The position numbers and the translations under genes are program-made. 64,000 bases of DNA from Motilibacter peucedani (GTDB lineage Bacteria > Actinomycetota > Actinomycetes > Motilibacterales > Motilibacteraceae). Below are positions 25,571 through 31,997 of the stretch, piece by piece. The notes below the pieces were generated by a model. The model saw nothing but the letters and a program-made list of their open reading frames with translations. It was not told where the DNA came from and did not search any database. The stretch spans positions 646,185 to 710,184 of the forward strand of contig NZ_RBWV01000010.1 of the NCBI RefSeq assembly GCF_003634695.1. Direction: 5' to 3'. Position 1 is the stretch's first letter, and every line of letters begins with the position of its first letter.

Positions 25571-26919
25571 GCGCGGATGCCGGCGGTCGACTCGATCACG
25601 GGCCCGATCTTCTTCGACAGCGCCTCGAAGAACATGCTGAGCGGGAACTCGTCGGCCATCACCGCGTTGGTGAGCTCCTTGGGCGGCCCGTCGAGCGGCA
25701 GGGCGGCGCGGCCCTGCGCCCAGCGGGACGCGGGGTGCGGCTCGACGTAGGTCGTGACGAGGTCGTAGGCGGCCAGCCAGTGCGAGACCTTGGGCCGGTC
25801 GATGCTGCGCCAGTAGAGGTCCTCGATCTGCTCGAGCAGCGCGATCACCACCTCCGGCAGCGCCTCCCAGTCGATGCTGAGCCGGCTGTCGGTCCAGTTG
25901 AGGACGCGGCGCCGGTGCAGGAACGCGAACAGGAGCTGGCCGCCGAGCCCGTCGTAGTTGCGCACCCGCGACCCGGCGAGCGGGAAGCGCAGGCCGCGGT
26001 CGAGGACGATGGCGTACTGCGCGAGCCGGGCTCCCGCGACGCCCTCGCGCTCGAGCTCGACGGCCGCGCGGAACGCGGTGAGGTCGCAGCGCAGCTCCTC
26101 GAGCGCGTAGAGCCAGAAGGGCATGCGCTGCTTGATCATGAACGGGTCGAACGGCAGGTCGCCGCGCATGTGGGTGCGGTCGTGGATGACGTCCCAGAGC
26201 ACGAAGGTCTCCTGGGCGAGCTGCTGGTCGGCGAGCAGCGCGGCGGCGTCGTCGGGCAGCTCGAGCCGGGTCGTCTCGACCGCGGCGGAGATGACCCGCC
26301 GGAAGCGGGCGGCCTCGCGGTCGCAGAAGATCGCGCCCCACGTGAAGCGGGGGATCTCGCGCACGCTCACGGTCTCGGGGAAGAGCACGGCGGAGTTGGT
26401 GTCGTAGCCCGCGGTGAAGTCGACGAACGTGACGGGCACGAACATCGGGTTGCCGTAGCGGGTGGTCTCGAGCTCGGCGACCCAGCTGGGCCAGAACACC
26501 CGCACCAGCAGCGCCTCGAGGTGGCGGTCGGGGTTGCCGTTCTGGGTGTACATGGGGAAGACGACGAGGTGCTCGACGCCGTCGTCGCGGGCGCTCTCGG
26601 GGTGGAAGGCCAGCAGCGAGTCGAGGAAGTCGGGCTTGCCCAGGCCCTCGTCGGACCACCGGCGCAGGTCCGCCACCAGCGCCGTGAGGTAGTCGGCGTC
26701 GTGCGGGTAGGCCGGCGCCAGCTCCTCGACCGACGCGACCACGCGCGCGACCAGCGCCTGCGCCGCGGCGAGGTCGTGGGCGGCGGCGTCGACCGAGCCG
26801 TCGGGGGACAGCGACGGGCGCAGCTGCTCCACCGCGTCCTTGAGCGCCAGCCACGCCGGCGTTCCTGCCGTCGCGCGCTCGGCGCCTGCCACCAACCCGG
26901 GCATCTCGGACAGCGTCAT
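25567..26919 (-). CDS. DUF6421 family protein
   Basis: A 450-aa protein of a family conserved in Actinobacteria without known function. Notable segments: FPMYTQNGNPDRHLEA (about 121-136), FVDFTAGYDTNSAVLFPE (about 165-182), and a His/acid-rich part with H246-x3-H250 (VIHDRTH) followed by EELRCD (E274, E275, D279). That arrangement resembles a metal site, though it is not a standard HExxH. ATG 26919 has GAGGAGGAGA upstream; an in-frame extension to 27453 crosses the PPOX gene and is rejected. First gene of the coupled operon with an SDR and an aldolase. A -10-like TAGAGT lies about 60 nt upstream. Confidence 0.82.
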   Translation of the reverse strand: MTLSEMPGLVAGAERATAGTPAWLALKDAVEQLRPSLSPDGSVDAAAHDLAAAQALVARVVASVEELAPAYPHDADYLTALVADLRRWSDEGLGKPDFLDSLLAFHPESARDDGVEHLVVFPMYTQNGNPDRHLEALLVRVFWPSWVAELETTRYGNPMFVPVTFVDFTAGYDTNSAVLFPETVSVREIPRFTWGAIFCDREAARFRRVISAAVETTRLELPDDAAALLADQQLAQETFVLWDVIHDRTHMRGDLPFDPFMIKQRMPFWLYALEELRCDLTAFRAAVELEREGVAGARLAQYAIVLDRGLRFPLAGSRVRNYDGLGGQLLFAFLHRRRVLNWTDSRLSIDWEALPEVVIALLEQIEDLYWRSIDRPKVSHWLAAYDLVTTYVEPHPASRWAQGRAALPLDGPPKELTNAVMADEFPLSMFFEALSKKIGPVIESTAGIRA

Positions 26920-27011
26920 GGGCTGTCTCCTCCTCGTGACACGGGCGCAGGATCTCTGCGCGCTGGACGAGGCCGACTCTAGTGCCGGAGGACGCCCCGG
27001 GCGATCAACGT

Positions 27012-27416
27012 CTAGGACCGCGCAGCGGCGCCCCAGCCGTGGAAGCGGTCGACCTCGATCCAGGCGCTGACGCGTCCGCGGTCGCGGTTGGGGTAGTCGC
27101 CGCCGCCGTAGTGGCGCGAGAGGCGGTCGATGTCGGAGAGGTCGGTGTCGTCGCGGAGCTCGACGACCCGGCCCTGCAGGCTGACGTGGGTGTACCAGTC
27201 GTCCTTCGCCAGCGCGGTCAGGCTCACCCGCGGGTCGGCCCGCAGGTAGTCCAGGCGCTTGCGGCCCTCGTCCATGTTGACGAGGATGCGGTCGCCGTCG
27301 AGGAGGTACCAGGTCGCCACCGACACCGGGGCGCCGTCGGGACGCAGCGTCGTGATGACGGCGGGGTTCGGCTGCGCCAGCAGCGCTCGCAGGTCGTCGG
27401 GCAGGGCGGTGCTCAC
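27012..27416 (-). CDS. PPOX-class F420-dependent oxidoreductase
   Basis: A 134-aa split-barrel flavin/deazaflavin-binding protein of the pyridoxamine-5'-phosphate-oxidase superfamily. AVITTLRPDGAPVSVATWY at the start and the RKRLDYLRADPRVSL segment are typical of actinobacterial F420-binding members such as the Rv1155 type. It probably reduces or oxidises a small substrate using F420. GTG 27416 follows GAGGAG. It lies 92 bp upstream of the DUF6421 operon in the same direction, with a likely promoter between. Confidence 0.83.
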   Translation of the reverse strand: MSTALPDDLRALLAQPNPAVITTLRPDGAPVSVATWYLLDGDRILVNMDEGRKRLDYLRADPRVSLTALAKDDWYTHVSLQGRVVELRDDTDLSDIDRLSRHYGGGDYPNRDRGRVSAWIEVDRFHGWGAAARS

Positions 27417-27460
27417 GGGTGCTCCTCGGGCGCGGGGTCTTCGTACGCGGCACACCGTAC

Positions 27461-27500
27461 GCCGGTCGTCCTGCCGCTGTGCCGCGGCAGGACGACCGGC
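27461..27500 (-). terminator. Strong 17-bp hairpin terminator
   Basis: Perfect 17-bp arms (27461-27477 and 27484-27500) around a 6-nt loop, immediately after the stop of the 50-aa membrane protein. No U tract, as is common for actinobacterial terminators. It could also work for antisense transcription. Confidence 0.75.
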
Positions 27501-27507
27501 TGCGCGA

Positions 27508-27660
27508 CTAGTCGCCGACCTCGGGGCGGACCGTCGGCTCCGCGCCGTCGTGCTTGGCGCGACGGGCGTCGTAGACGAAGCTGAGGGCGGGCACGACGAA
27601 CATCGCGCACACGATGGCGAGCATCCCGAGGACGCCCCACCAGTCCATCTGTGAGCTCAT
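27508..27660 (-). CDS. Small single-span membrane protein
   Basis: A 50-aa protein starting MSSQMDWWGVLGML with one transmembrane segment (about residues 8-29, GVLGMLAIVCAMFVVPALSF) and a charged tail (YDARRAKHDGAEP). No family recognised. ATG 27660 follows GAGGAG at slightly long spacing. A very strong hairpin follows its stop. The in-frame extension to 27849 is Arg/Pro/Ala-rich and looks non-coding. Expression is plausible; function unknown. Confidence 0.6.
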   Translation of the reverse strand: MSSQMDWWGVLGMLAIVCAMFVVPALSFVYDARRAKHDGAEPTVRPEVGD

Positions 27661-27728
27661 GGGCTCTGTCTCCTCGCGCAGTGCGGGCAGGGGGAGCCCC
27701 GGTGCAGGCGGGAGTGCCCCACGCAGGG

Positions 27729-28127
27729 CTAGGCGCAGAGCGGGAGCAGCGGAGGCCCGCGGGCCGGCGCGGTGTCCGACCGCGGGGCGAGCGGCGCGGC
27801 GCAGGCACCGAGGAACCGGCGCCGCCGGGCGGCGAGCACCACGGTCCACGCGAGCGGCAGCAGCGCGGCCGCGGCGGGGCCGGTGGGCAGCTCGTGGCGG
27901 GCGACGGCACGGCCGGCGCGGGCAGGCAGCTGGGGAAGGACCGAGAGCACCGCGCCGAGCGCATCAGGTGCGGCCCGGACCTCCGTCAGCGCGGCGGTCG
28001 CGGACCCGGCGGGAGCGGTCGGGCCGACCTGCGGCGCTGCCGCGGCGCCGGAGAGCACCAGGCCCAGCAGGAGGAGCAGCGTACGCAGCCGGCGCGCCAC
28101 CTGCGCGCCACGGACCGTGCTCCCCAT
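27729..28127 (-). CDS. Hypothetical membrane or exported protein
   Basis: A 132-aa protein. Residues about 11-32 (RRLRTLLLLLGLVLSGAAAA) form a signal peptide or anchor; a second hydrophobic helix lies near residues 93-105 (AAAALLPLAWTVVLA), followed by RRRR as a cytoplasmic stop signal. No family recognised. TACCCT lies 6 nt before the ATG, supporting leaderless translation from 28127; the longer open frame upstream runs through the structured region at 28165-28275 and is rejected. Confidence 0.55.
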   Translation of the reverse strand: MGSTVRGAQVARRLRTLLLLLGLVLSGAAAAPQVGPTAPAGSATAALTEVRAAPDALGAVLSVLPQLPARAGRAVARHELPTGPAAAALLPLAWTVVLAARRRRFLGACAAPLAPRSDTAPARGPPLLPLCA

Positions 28128-28133
28128 CGCTCC

Positions 28134-28139
28134 AGGGTA
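28134..28139 (-). promoter_or_regulatory. Leaderless -10 element for the gene at 28127
   Basis: TACCCT on the minus strand, 6 nt before the ATG. Confidence 0.45.
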
Positions 28140-28164
28140 TCCGGGGCGACGAGGGCGCAGGGCC

Positions 28165-28275
28165 CGCGAGCAGTGCCGTCGGGGGAATCGAACCTCCCGC
28201 TGCACCCATGCTCGACTGCCACGCTCAGGGAACGTCGTCTTTCGGCGGTCTCCCACCAGCGCATCCAGGGACGGC
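28165..28275 (-). other. tRNA/tmRNA-like structured segment, origin unknown
   Basis: Read on the minus strand, this segment has a T-arm-like GGAGG-TTCGATT-CCCCC, an end segment GACGGC complementary to GCCGTC about 95 nt upstream, and a short hairpin GGTGG-GAGA-CCGCC with a GNRA loop. No D-arm or anticodon arm can be drawn and the T stem has an A-C mismatch. It could be a decayed tRNA/tmRNA end, an old attachment site or an unrecognised RNA. Confidence 0.25.
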
Positions 28276-28315
28276 GCTTCATTCAACCCCTGATGGGTCG
28301 CGGGCATTCCGCCGG

Positions 28316-28597
28316 TCAGGGCCTCGGGTAGCCGTCGCCGAGCCGGGTCGGCGGCCGGAAGCCCACCTGGGCGCTGACGGGCAGCGTCGTCGGCGGCTGC
28401 ACGACGGAGGCGGTCGGGCCCGGCCGCGGCCCCTCGCCACCTCTCTGCACGACCGGGTCAGCGGGCGAGACCGCGACCAGCCCCGCCGCCACGACGACGG
28501 CCGCCACCAGCTGGGTCGGCCGGGGGAGCGCCAGCCGGGGCAGCGTCGGCAGGACGGTCAGCGCGGAGGGGGACAGGTGCAGCGGCGTGGCGTTCAT
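28316..28597 (-). CDS. Hypothetical protein with one membrane segment
   Basis: A 93-aa protein starting MNATPLHLSPSAL with a hydrophobic stretch (about residues 30-46, LVAAVVVAAGLVAVSP) and a Pro-rich C-terminal tail. No family recognised. GAGGAAG precedes ATG 28597 at normal distance, the best argument for it being real. It is divergent from the SRPBCC gene across 143 bp. Confidence 0.5.
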   Translation of the reverse strand: MNATPLHLSPSALTVLPTLPRLALPRPTQLVAAVVVAAGLVAVSPADPVVQRGGEGPRPGPTASVVQPPTTLPVSAQVGFRPPTRLGDGYPRP

Positions 28598-28740
28598 GGC
28601 GGCTTCCTCGGGCGGTCTCGGTGTCTCGTGCCGACCCTGCTCCGTCCTGCTTGCGAACCACCTGTAGCCGGATTGGGGACCACTTGGAACGGCCCGCAAG
28701 ACACTCGCGCCGAGGCCCTGCCCTGCACCATGCTGGGTCC

Positions 28741-29154
28741 ATGAGCACCGCGAGCGGCGGCTCCCGCCACCTCACCGTCCGGGTCGAGCGCAGCGCGGCG
28801 GAGGTCTACGCGTACGCGTGCGACCCCGCGCACCTGCCCGAGTGGGCGGCGGGCCTCGCCACCACCCTCGAGCGCCACGGGGACCAGTGGGTCGTCCGGA
28901 TGCCCGACGGCGAGGCGGTGCTCGAGATGGGGCCGCCCAACGAGCTGGGGGTCCTCGACCACTGGGTGACTACGCCCGACGGGCACCGGCACTACAACCC
29001 GATGCGGGTGCTCGCCCTCGACGACGGCTGCGAGGTCGTCTTCTCCCTGCGGCCCACGCCCGGCATGACCGACGCCGAGCTCGAGCGCGACGCCGCCACG
29101 GTGCAGGCCGACCTCGAGCGCCTCCGCGACCGGGTGCAAGCGCCCGCCGGGTGA
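28741..29154 (+). CDS. SRPBCC family protein
   Basis: A 137-aa START/Bet v 1-like domain protein: RHLTVRVERSAAEVYAYACDPAHLPEWAAG is the usual first strand and helix with the Pro-Glu-Trp turn, followed by beta strands and a C-terminal helix (DLERLRDRV). Such proteins bind hydrophobic small molecules; no ligand can be named. ATG 28741. It converges on the membrane protein gene ending at 29159 with a 4-bp gap. Confidence 0.75.
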   Translation: MSTASGGSRHLTVRVERSAAEVYAYACDPAHLPEWAAGLATTLERHGDQWVVRMPDGEAVLEMGPPNELGVLDHWVTTPDGHRHYNPMRVLALDDGCEVVFSLRPTPGMTDAELERDAATVQADLERLRDRVQAPAG

Positions 29155-29158
29155 CGCA

Positions 29159-30028
29159 TCACGGCGTGCCGAGCGGAGCAGCCGGGGCGGTGCCGGTGAG
29201 CCGGTCGGCCGCGGCCCGCGCGAGCGAGTCGAACCACGCGGCCGGCAGGTGCGCGTCGTACATCGCCACGTCCTTTCCCCACGCGTTGAGCGAGAGCCGT
29301 GTGACCAGGTCTCCCGAGCGGGCGACGACGATCCACTCGACCGCCGTGCCGCCGTCGTCGCTCACCGCCGTCTCCGTCTTGGCCCCGACCCACTGCGGGT
29401 CCGTCGTCGGCGACGCCGTCATGACCTCGACCACGTGGTCCGGCGTCGTGCACGTGAGCAGGGCGGCAGCCGTCGCGTACGCGGCCTCCGCCTTGCCCGG
29501 CGCCATGCGGGCGACCTCCTGGGTCAGGTTCCAGGACACGCCCCCTGCGGAGTCGACAGACGAGTCCGCCCAGTCCGCAGCGGTGTAGGCGCTGGCGTCG
29601 GCCGTGCCGGGCAGTCCCCTCCCGCTGTCGGCCTTCGTGCCCGCCGGCCAGCCGAGGTCGGCGGGGCTGAGCAGGTGGCCCGCCATCGCCGGGTCGGCGG
29701 CGGGCAGGTCGGCCCGCGGGATGGCGTCGGCAGTGGTGCTGTAGACGTGCTGGTCGGGGCAGGGTGCGGCGACCGGAGTCGACGCGGCCGAGGGGGCGTC
29801 GCCGACCACGACGGGCACGCCGTCGCGTCCGGACCCGCGGGTCTCGTGCACCACGGCGCCACCGGCGATCACGGCGCAGACGGCGACCACGGCCCCCGAG
29901 GCGGTGGCGCGGCGGCGCCGGACGAGCGCGGCCCTGGTCCACGGCGCAGTGTCGCCGCGGTGCGGGCGGGTGCGCCGCAGCTCGTCGTCGAGCACGGTGA
30001 AGGCGGAGCTCAGGCGGTCATCGGACAT
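29159..30028 (-). CDS. Membrane-anchored protein co-encoded with an ECF sigma factor (possible anti-sigma or sensor)
   Basis: A 289-aa protein with a short cytoplasmic N-terminus (MSDDRLSSAFTVLDDELRR), one transmembrane helix about residues 43-60 (ATASGAVVAVCAVIAGG) and an outside domain with two cysteines resembling PknH-like sensor domains. It overlaps the sigma gene by 11 bp (30018-30028), so it probably regulates that sigma factor. No zinc-binding HxxxCxxC anti-sigma motif is visible, so the anti-sigma role rests on context. Confidence 0.68.
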   Translation of the reverse strand: MSDDRLSSAFTVLDDELRRTRPHRGDTAPWTRAALVRRRRATASGAVVAVCAVIAGGAVVHETRGSGRDGVPVVVGDAPSAASTPVAAPCPDQHVYSTTADAIPRADLPAADPAMAGHLLSPADLGWPAGTKADSGRGLPGTADASAYTAADWADSSVDSAGGVSWNLTQEVARMAPGKAEAAYATAAALLTCTTPDHVVEVMTASPTTDPQWVGAKTETAVSDDGGTAVEWIVVARSGDLVTRLSLNAWGKDVAMYDAHLPAAWFDSLARAAADRLTGTAPAAPLGTP

Positions 30029-30515
30029 CGGTCGTCTCCTCGACGGGGTCGGTCAGCAGGTGCTCGAGGCTGGCGCGCGCGCGGAACAGGCGCGACTTCA
30101 CCGAGCTGGGGGTGGTGGAGGTCTCGGCGGCGATCCGCTCGAGGGGCAGGTCGTAGAAGTAGTGCAGGACGACGGCGACGCGCTGCGCCTCCGGCAGGGC
30201 CCGCAGCGCCCGCACGAGGGCGACGCTGTCGGGTGAGAGCTCGGGCACCGGGTCGGGCGGACCGTGCCGGCGCCAGGCGAGCGCCCCGGTGCGGGCCCGG
30301 CGCCACCGGCTCACCGCCAGGCGCATGGCGACGGTCCGCAGCCATGCCTCGGGCGAGTCGACCTCGCCGAAGCTGCGCCGGCGGCTCCAGGCGCAGGCGA
30401 AGGCCTCGTTGACGACGTCCTGGGAGTCGCCCAGGTCACCGGTGACCGCGTAGACCGCGCGCACGAGCCGCGGCGCGCACGCCGCGTACAGCTCCTCGAA
30501 GTCCTTCTCCTGCAC
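30018..30515 (-). CDS. ECF RNA polymerase sigma factor (SigE subfamily)
   Basis: A 165-aa sigma-70 family ECF protein. Region 2 has DVVNEAFACAWSRR and SPEAWLRTVAMRLAVSRWRR; region 4 has LPEAQRVAVVLHYFYDLPL and TPSSVKSRLFRARASL as the DNA-binding helix-turn-helix. GTG 30515 follows CGGGAG. It directs transcription of an unknown regulon, and is probably controlled by the membrane protein encoded by the overlapping downstream gene. Confidence 0.88.
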   Translation of the reverse strand: MQEKDFEELYAACAPRLVRAVYAVTGDLGDSQDVVNEAFACAWSRRRSFGEVDSPEAWLRTVAMRLAVSRWRRARTGALAWRRHGPPDPVPELSPDSVALVRALRALPEAQRVAVVLHYFYDLPLERIAAETSTTPSSVKSRLFRARASLEHLLTDPVEETTDVR

Positions 30516-30604
30516 GGCGACTCCCGCTCCCCGCTCGGCGACTGCCTACGACCAGGGTGACGCGCGGGGGAGGCTCGCGGTTGCGGTCGGCCTGCCAGAC
30601 GCAC

Positions 30605-30663
30605 GACGGCCGCCGCGCCCCAGGCGCTCCTCGTGGCGAGGTAGCGCGGGCGCGGCGGCCGTC
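30605..30663. terminator. Long extended hairpin terminator
   Basis: Perfect 16-bp outer arms (30605-30620 and 30648-30663), with the inner loop pairing further (GCGC-T-CCTCG / CGAGG-TA-GCGC). It lies 30 bp beyond the alcohol dehydrogenase stop and about 90 bp upstream of the sigma gene, so it should separate the two transcripts. Confidence 0.7.
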
Positions 30664-30666
30664 ACC

Positions 30667-30702
30667 GGCAGTGCTCAGATGGTCGGCAGTGCTCAGATGG
30701 TC
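30667..30702. repeat. 18-bp tandem duplication spanning a stop codon
   Basis: GGCAGTGCTCAGATGGTC occurs twice in tandem (30667-30684, 30685-30702). The second copy contains the stop and last codons of the alcohol dehydrogenase; the first repeats that end untranslated. Confidence 0.9.
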
Positions 30703-31736
30703 GAGGCGTCGATCACGAAGCGGTAGCGCACGTCGCTCGCCACCACGCGCTCCCACGCCTCGTTGACCTGGTCGGCGGAGATCGTCTCGATCTCGGCGCC
30801 CAGGCCGTGCTCGGCGCAGAAGTCGAGCATCTCCTGGGTCTCCGGGATGCCGCCGATGCCCGAGCCGGCCAGCGACCTGCGCCCGCCCATCAGCGAGCCG
30901 AGCGTCACCGACACCGGCTCCGGCGGCGCACCGACCTGCACCATCGTGCCGTCGGTCTTGAGCAGCGCGAGGTAGTCGTCCATCGGCAGCGGGGCCGAGA
31001 CCGTGTTGACGATGAGGTCGAAGCGGCCGGCGAGCTCGCTGAAGGTGTCGGGGTCGCTGGTCGCGTAGTAGGCCGAGGCGCCCAGGCGCAGGCCGTCCTC
31101 CATCTTCTTCAGCGACTGGCTCAGCACGGTGACGTTCGCGCCCTTGGCGGCGGCGATCTTCACGCCCATGTGCCCGAGGCCGCCGAGCCCGACGATCGCG
31201 ACCTCCTTGCCAGGCCCCGCGCCCCAGTGGGTGAGCGGGGAGTAGAGCGTGATGCCGGCGCACAGCAGCGGGGCGGCGACGTCGAGCCCGACGCCCTCGG
31301 GGATGCGCAGCACGAAGTCCTCGGTCACCACGATGTGGGTCGAGTAGCCGCCGGCGGTGGGCTTGCCGTCGCGGCCGACCGAGCCGTAGGTGCCGATGTT
31401 GCCGTTCAGGCAGTACTGCTCGAGGCCCTTCTGGCAGTTCTCGCACTCGCGGCACGAGTCGACCAGGCAGCCGACTCCGACGCGGTCGCCGACGGCGTGC
31501 TTGGTGACCTCCGCGCCGACCTCGCTGACGACGCCGGCGATCTCGTGGCCGACGACGATGGGCCAGCCGACCTGGCCCCACTCGCCGCGTGCGGTGTGGA
31601 TGTCGGAGTGGCAGATGCCGGCGTACTTGATCTCGATCAGCACGTCGTGGGGGCCGAGGTCGCGGCGCTCGATGGTGGTCGGCACGAGCGGTGCGGCCTC
31701 GCTGGGGGCGGCGTAGGCCCGGACGGTCGTCGGCAT
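30693..31736 (-). CDS. NAD(P)-dependent zinc alcohol dehydrogenase (YahK/AdhC type)
   Basis: A 347-aa medium-chain dehydrogenase. Catalytic zinc ligands are in GICHSDIH and GHEI; the structural zinc site is [15 protein letters not shown] plus the following Cys. The Rossmann loop is [11 protein letters not shown]. This matches the NADP-dependent cinnamyl-alcohol/aldehyde reductase group that includes E. coli YahK, with broad aldehyde substrates. The final codons lie in an 18-bp tandem duplication. ATG 31736. It is divergent from the large secreted protein. Confidence 0.92.
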   Translation of the reverse strand: MPTTVRAYAAPSEAAPLVPTTIERRDLGPHDVLIEIKYAGICHSDIHTARGEWGQVGWPIVVGHEIAGVVSEVGAEVTKHAVGDRVGVGCLVDSCRECENCQKGLEQYCLNGNIGTYGSVGRDGKPTAGGYSTHIVVTEDFVLRIPEGVGLDVAAPLLCAGITLYSPLTHWGAGPGKEVAIVGLGGLGHMGVKIAAAKGANVTVLSQSLKKMEDGLRLGASAYYATSDPDTFSELAGRFDLIVNTVSAPLPMDDYLALLKTDGTMVQVGAPPEPVSVTLGSLMGGRRSLAGSGIGGIPETQEMLDFCAEHGLGAEIETISADQVNEAWERVVASDVRYRFVIDASTI

Positions 31737-31997
31737 GGGGGTGCTCCTCGCGGTGTACGTCTGCGGCCGCCTCACGCGGCGCGCGAACGGCCCGCCGTCG
31801 CGGGCCGCCCTGCCAGTCTGCCCGCCGCCCGGGGGGCGCAACCGCCATGACGTGCTCACCCGTTCGGCGGACGGAGGCGCAGGTGCCGTCCTAGGCTCGG
31901 AGCGCAACGAAGACCACGGGGGTCGGAGGGGCCGCAACGGCGTCGGCACAGAGCTTCGCCGCGGGCTTCCTCCTCGCACGACCATCAAGAGGCGCTC
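31737..31997. other. Divergent intergenic region
   Basis: 261 bp between the alcohol dehydrogenase and the secreted mosaic protein, with no supported gene. A -10-like TAGGCT near 31891 could start a leader of about 100 nt for the plus-strand gene. No riboswitch was recognised. Confidence 0.4.

Noticed and set aside
26920..27453. N-terminal extension of the DUF6421 gene to 27453
   Set aside because: It would run through the PPOX gene in another frame and lacks family sequence, whereas ATG 26919 has a strong Shine-Dalgarno.
28165..28275. A functional tRNA or tmRNA gene
   Set aside because: No anticodon or D arm, a mismatch in the T stem and too great a distance between acceptor-like halves. 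Kept only as a low-confidence structured element.
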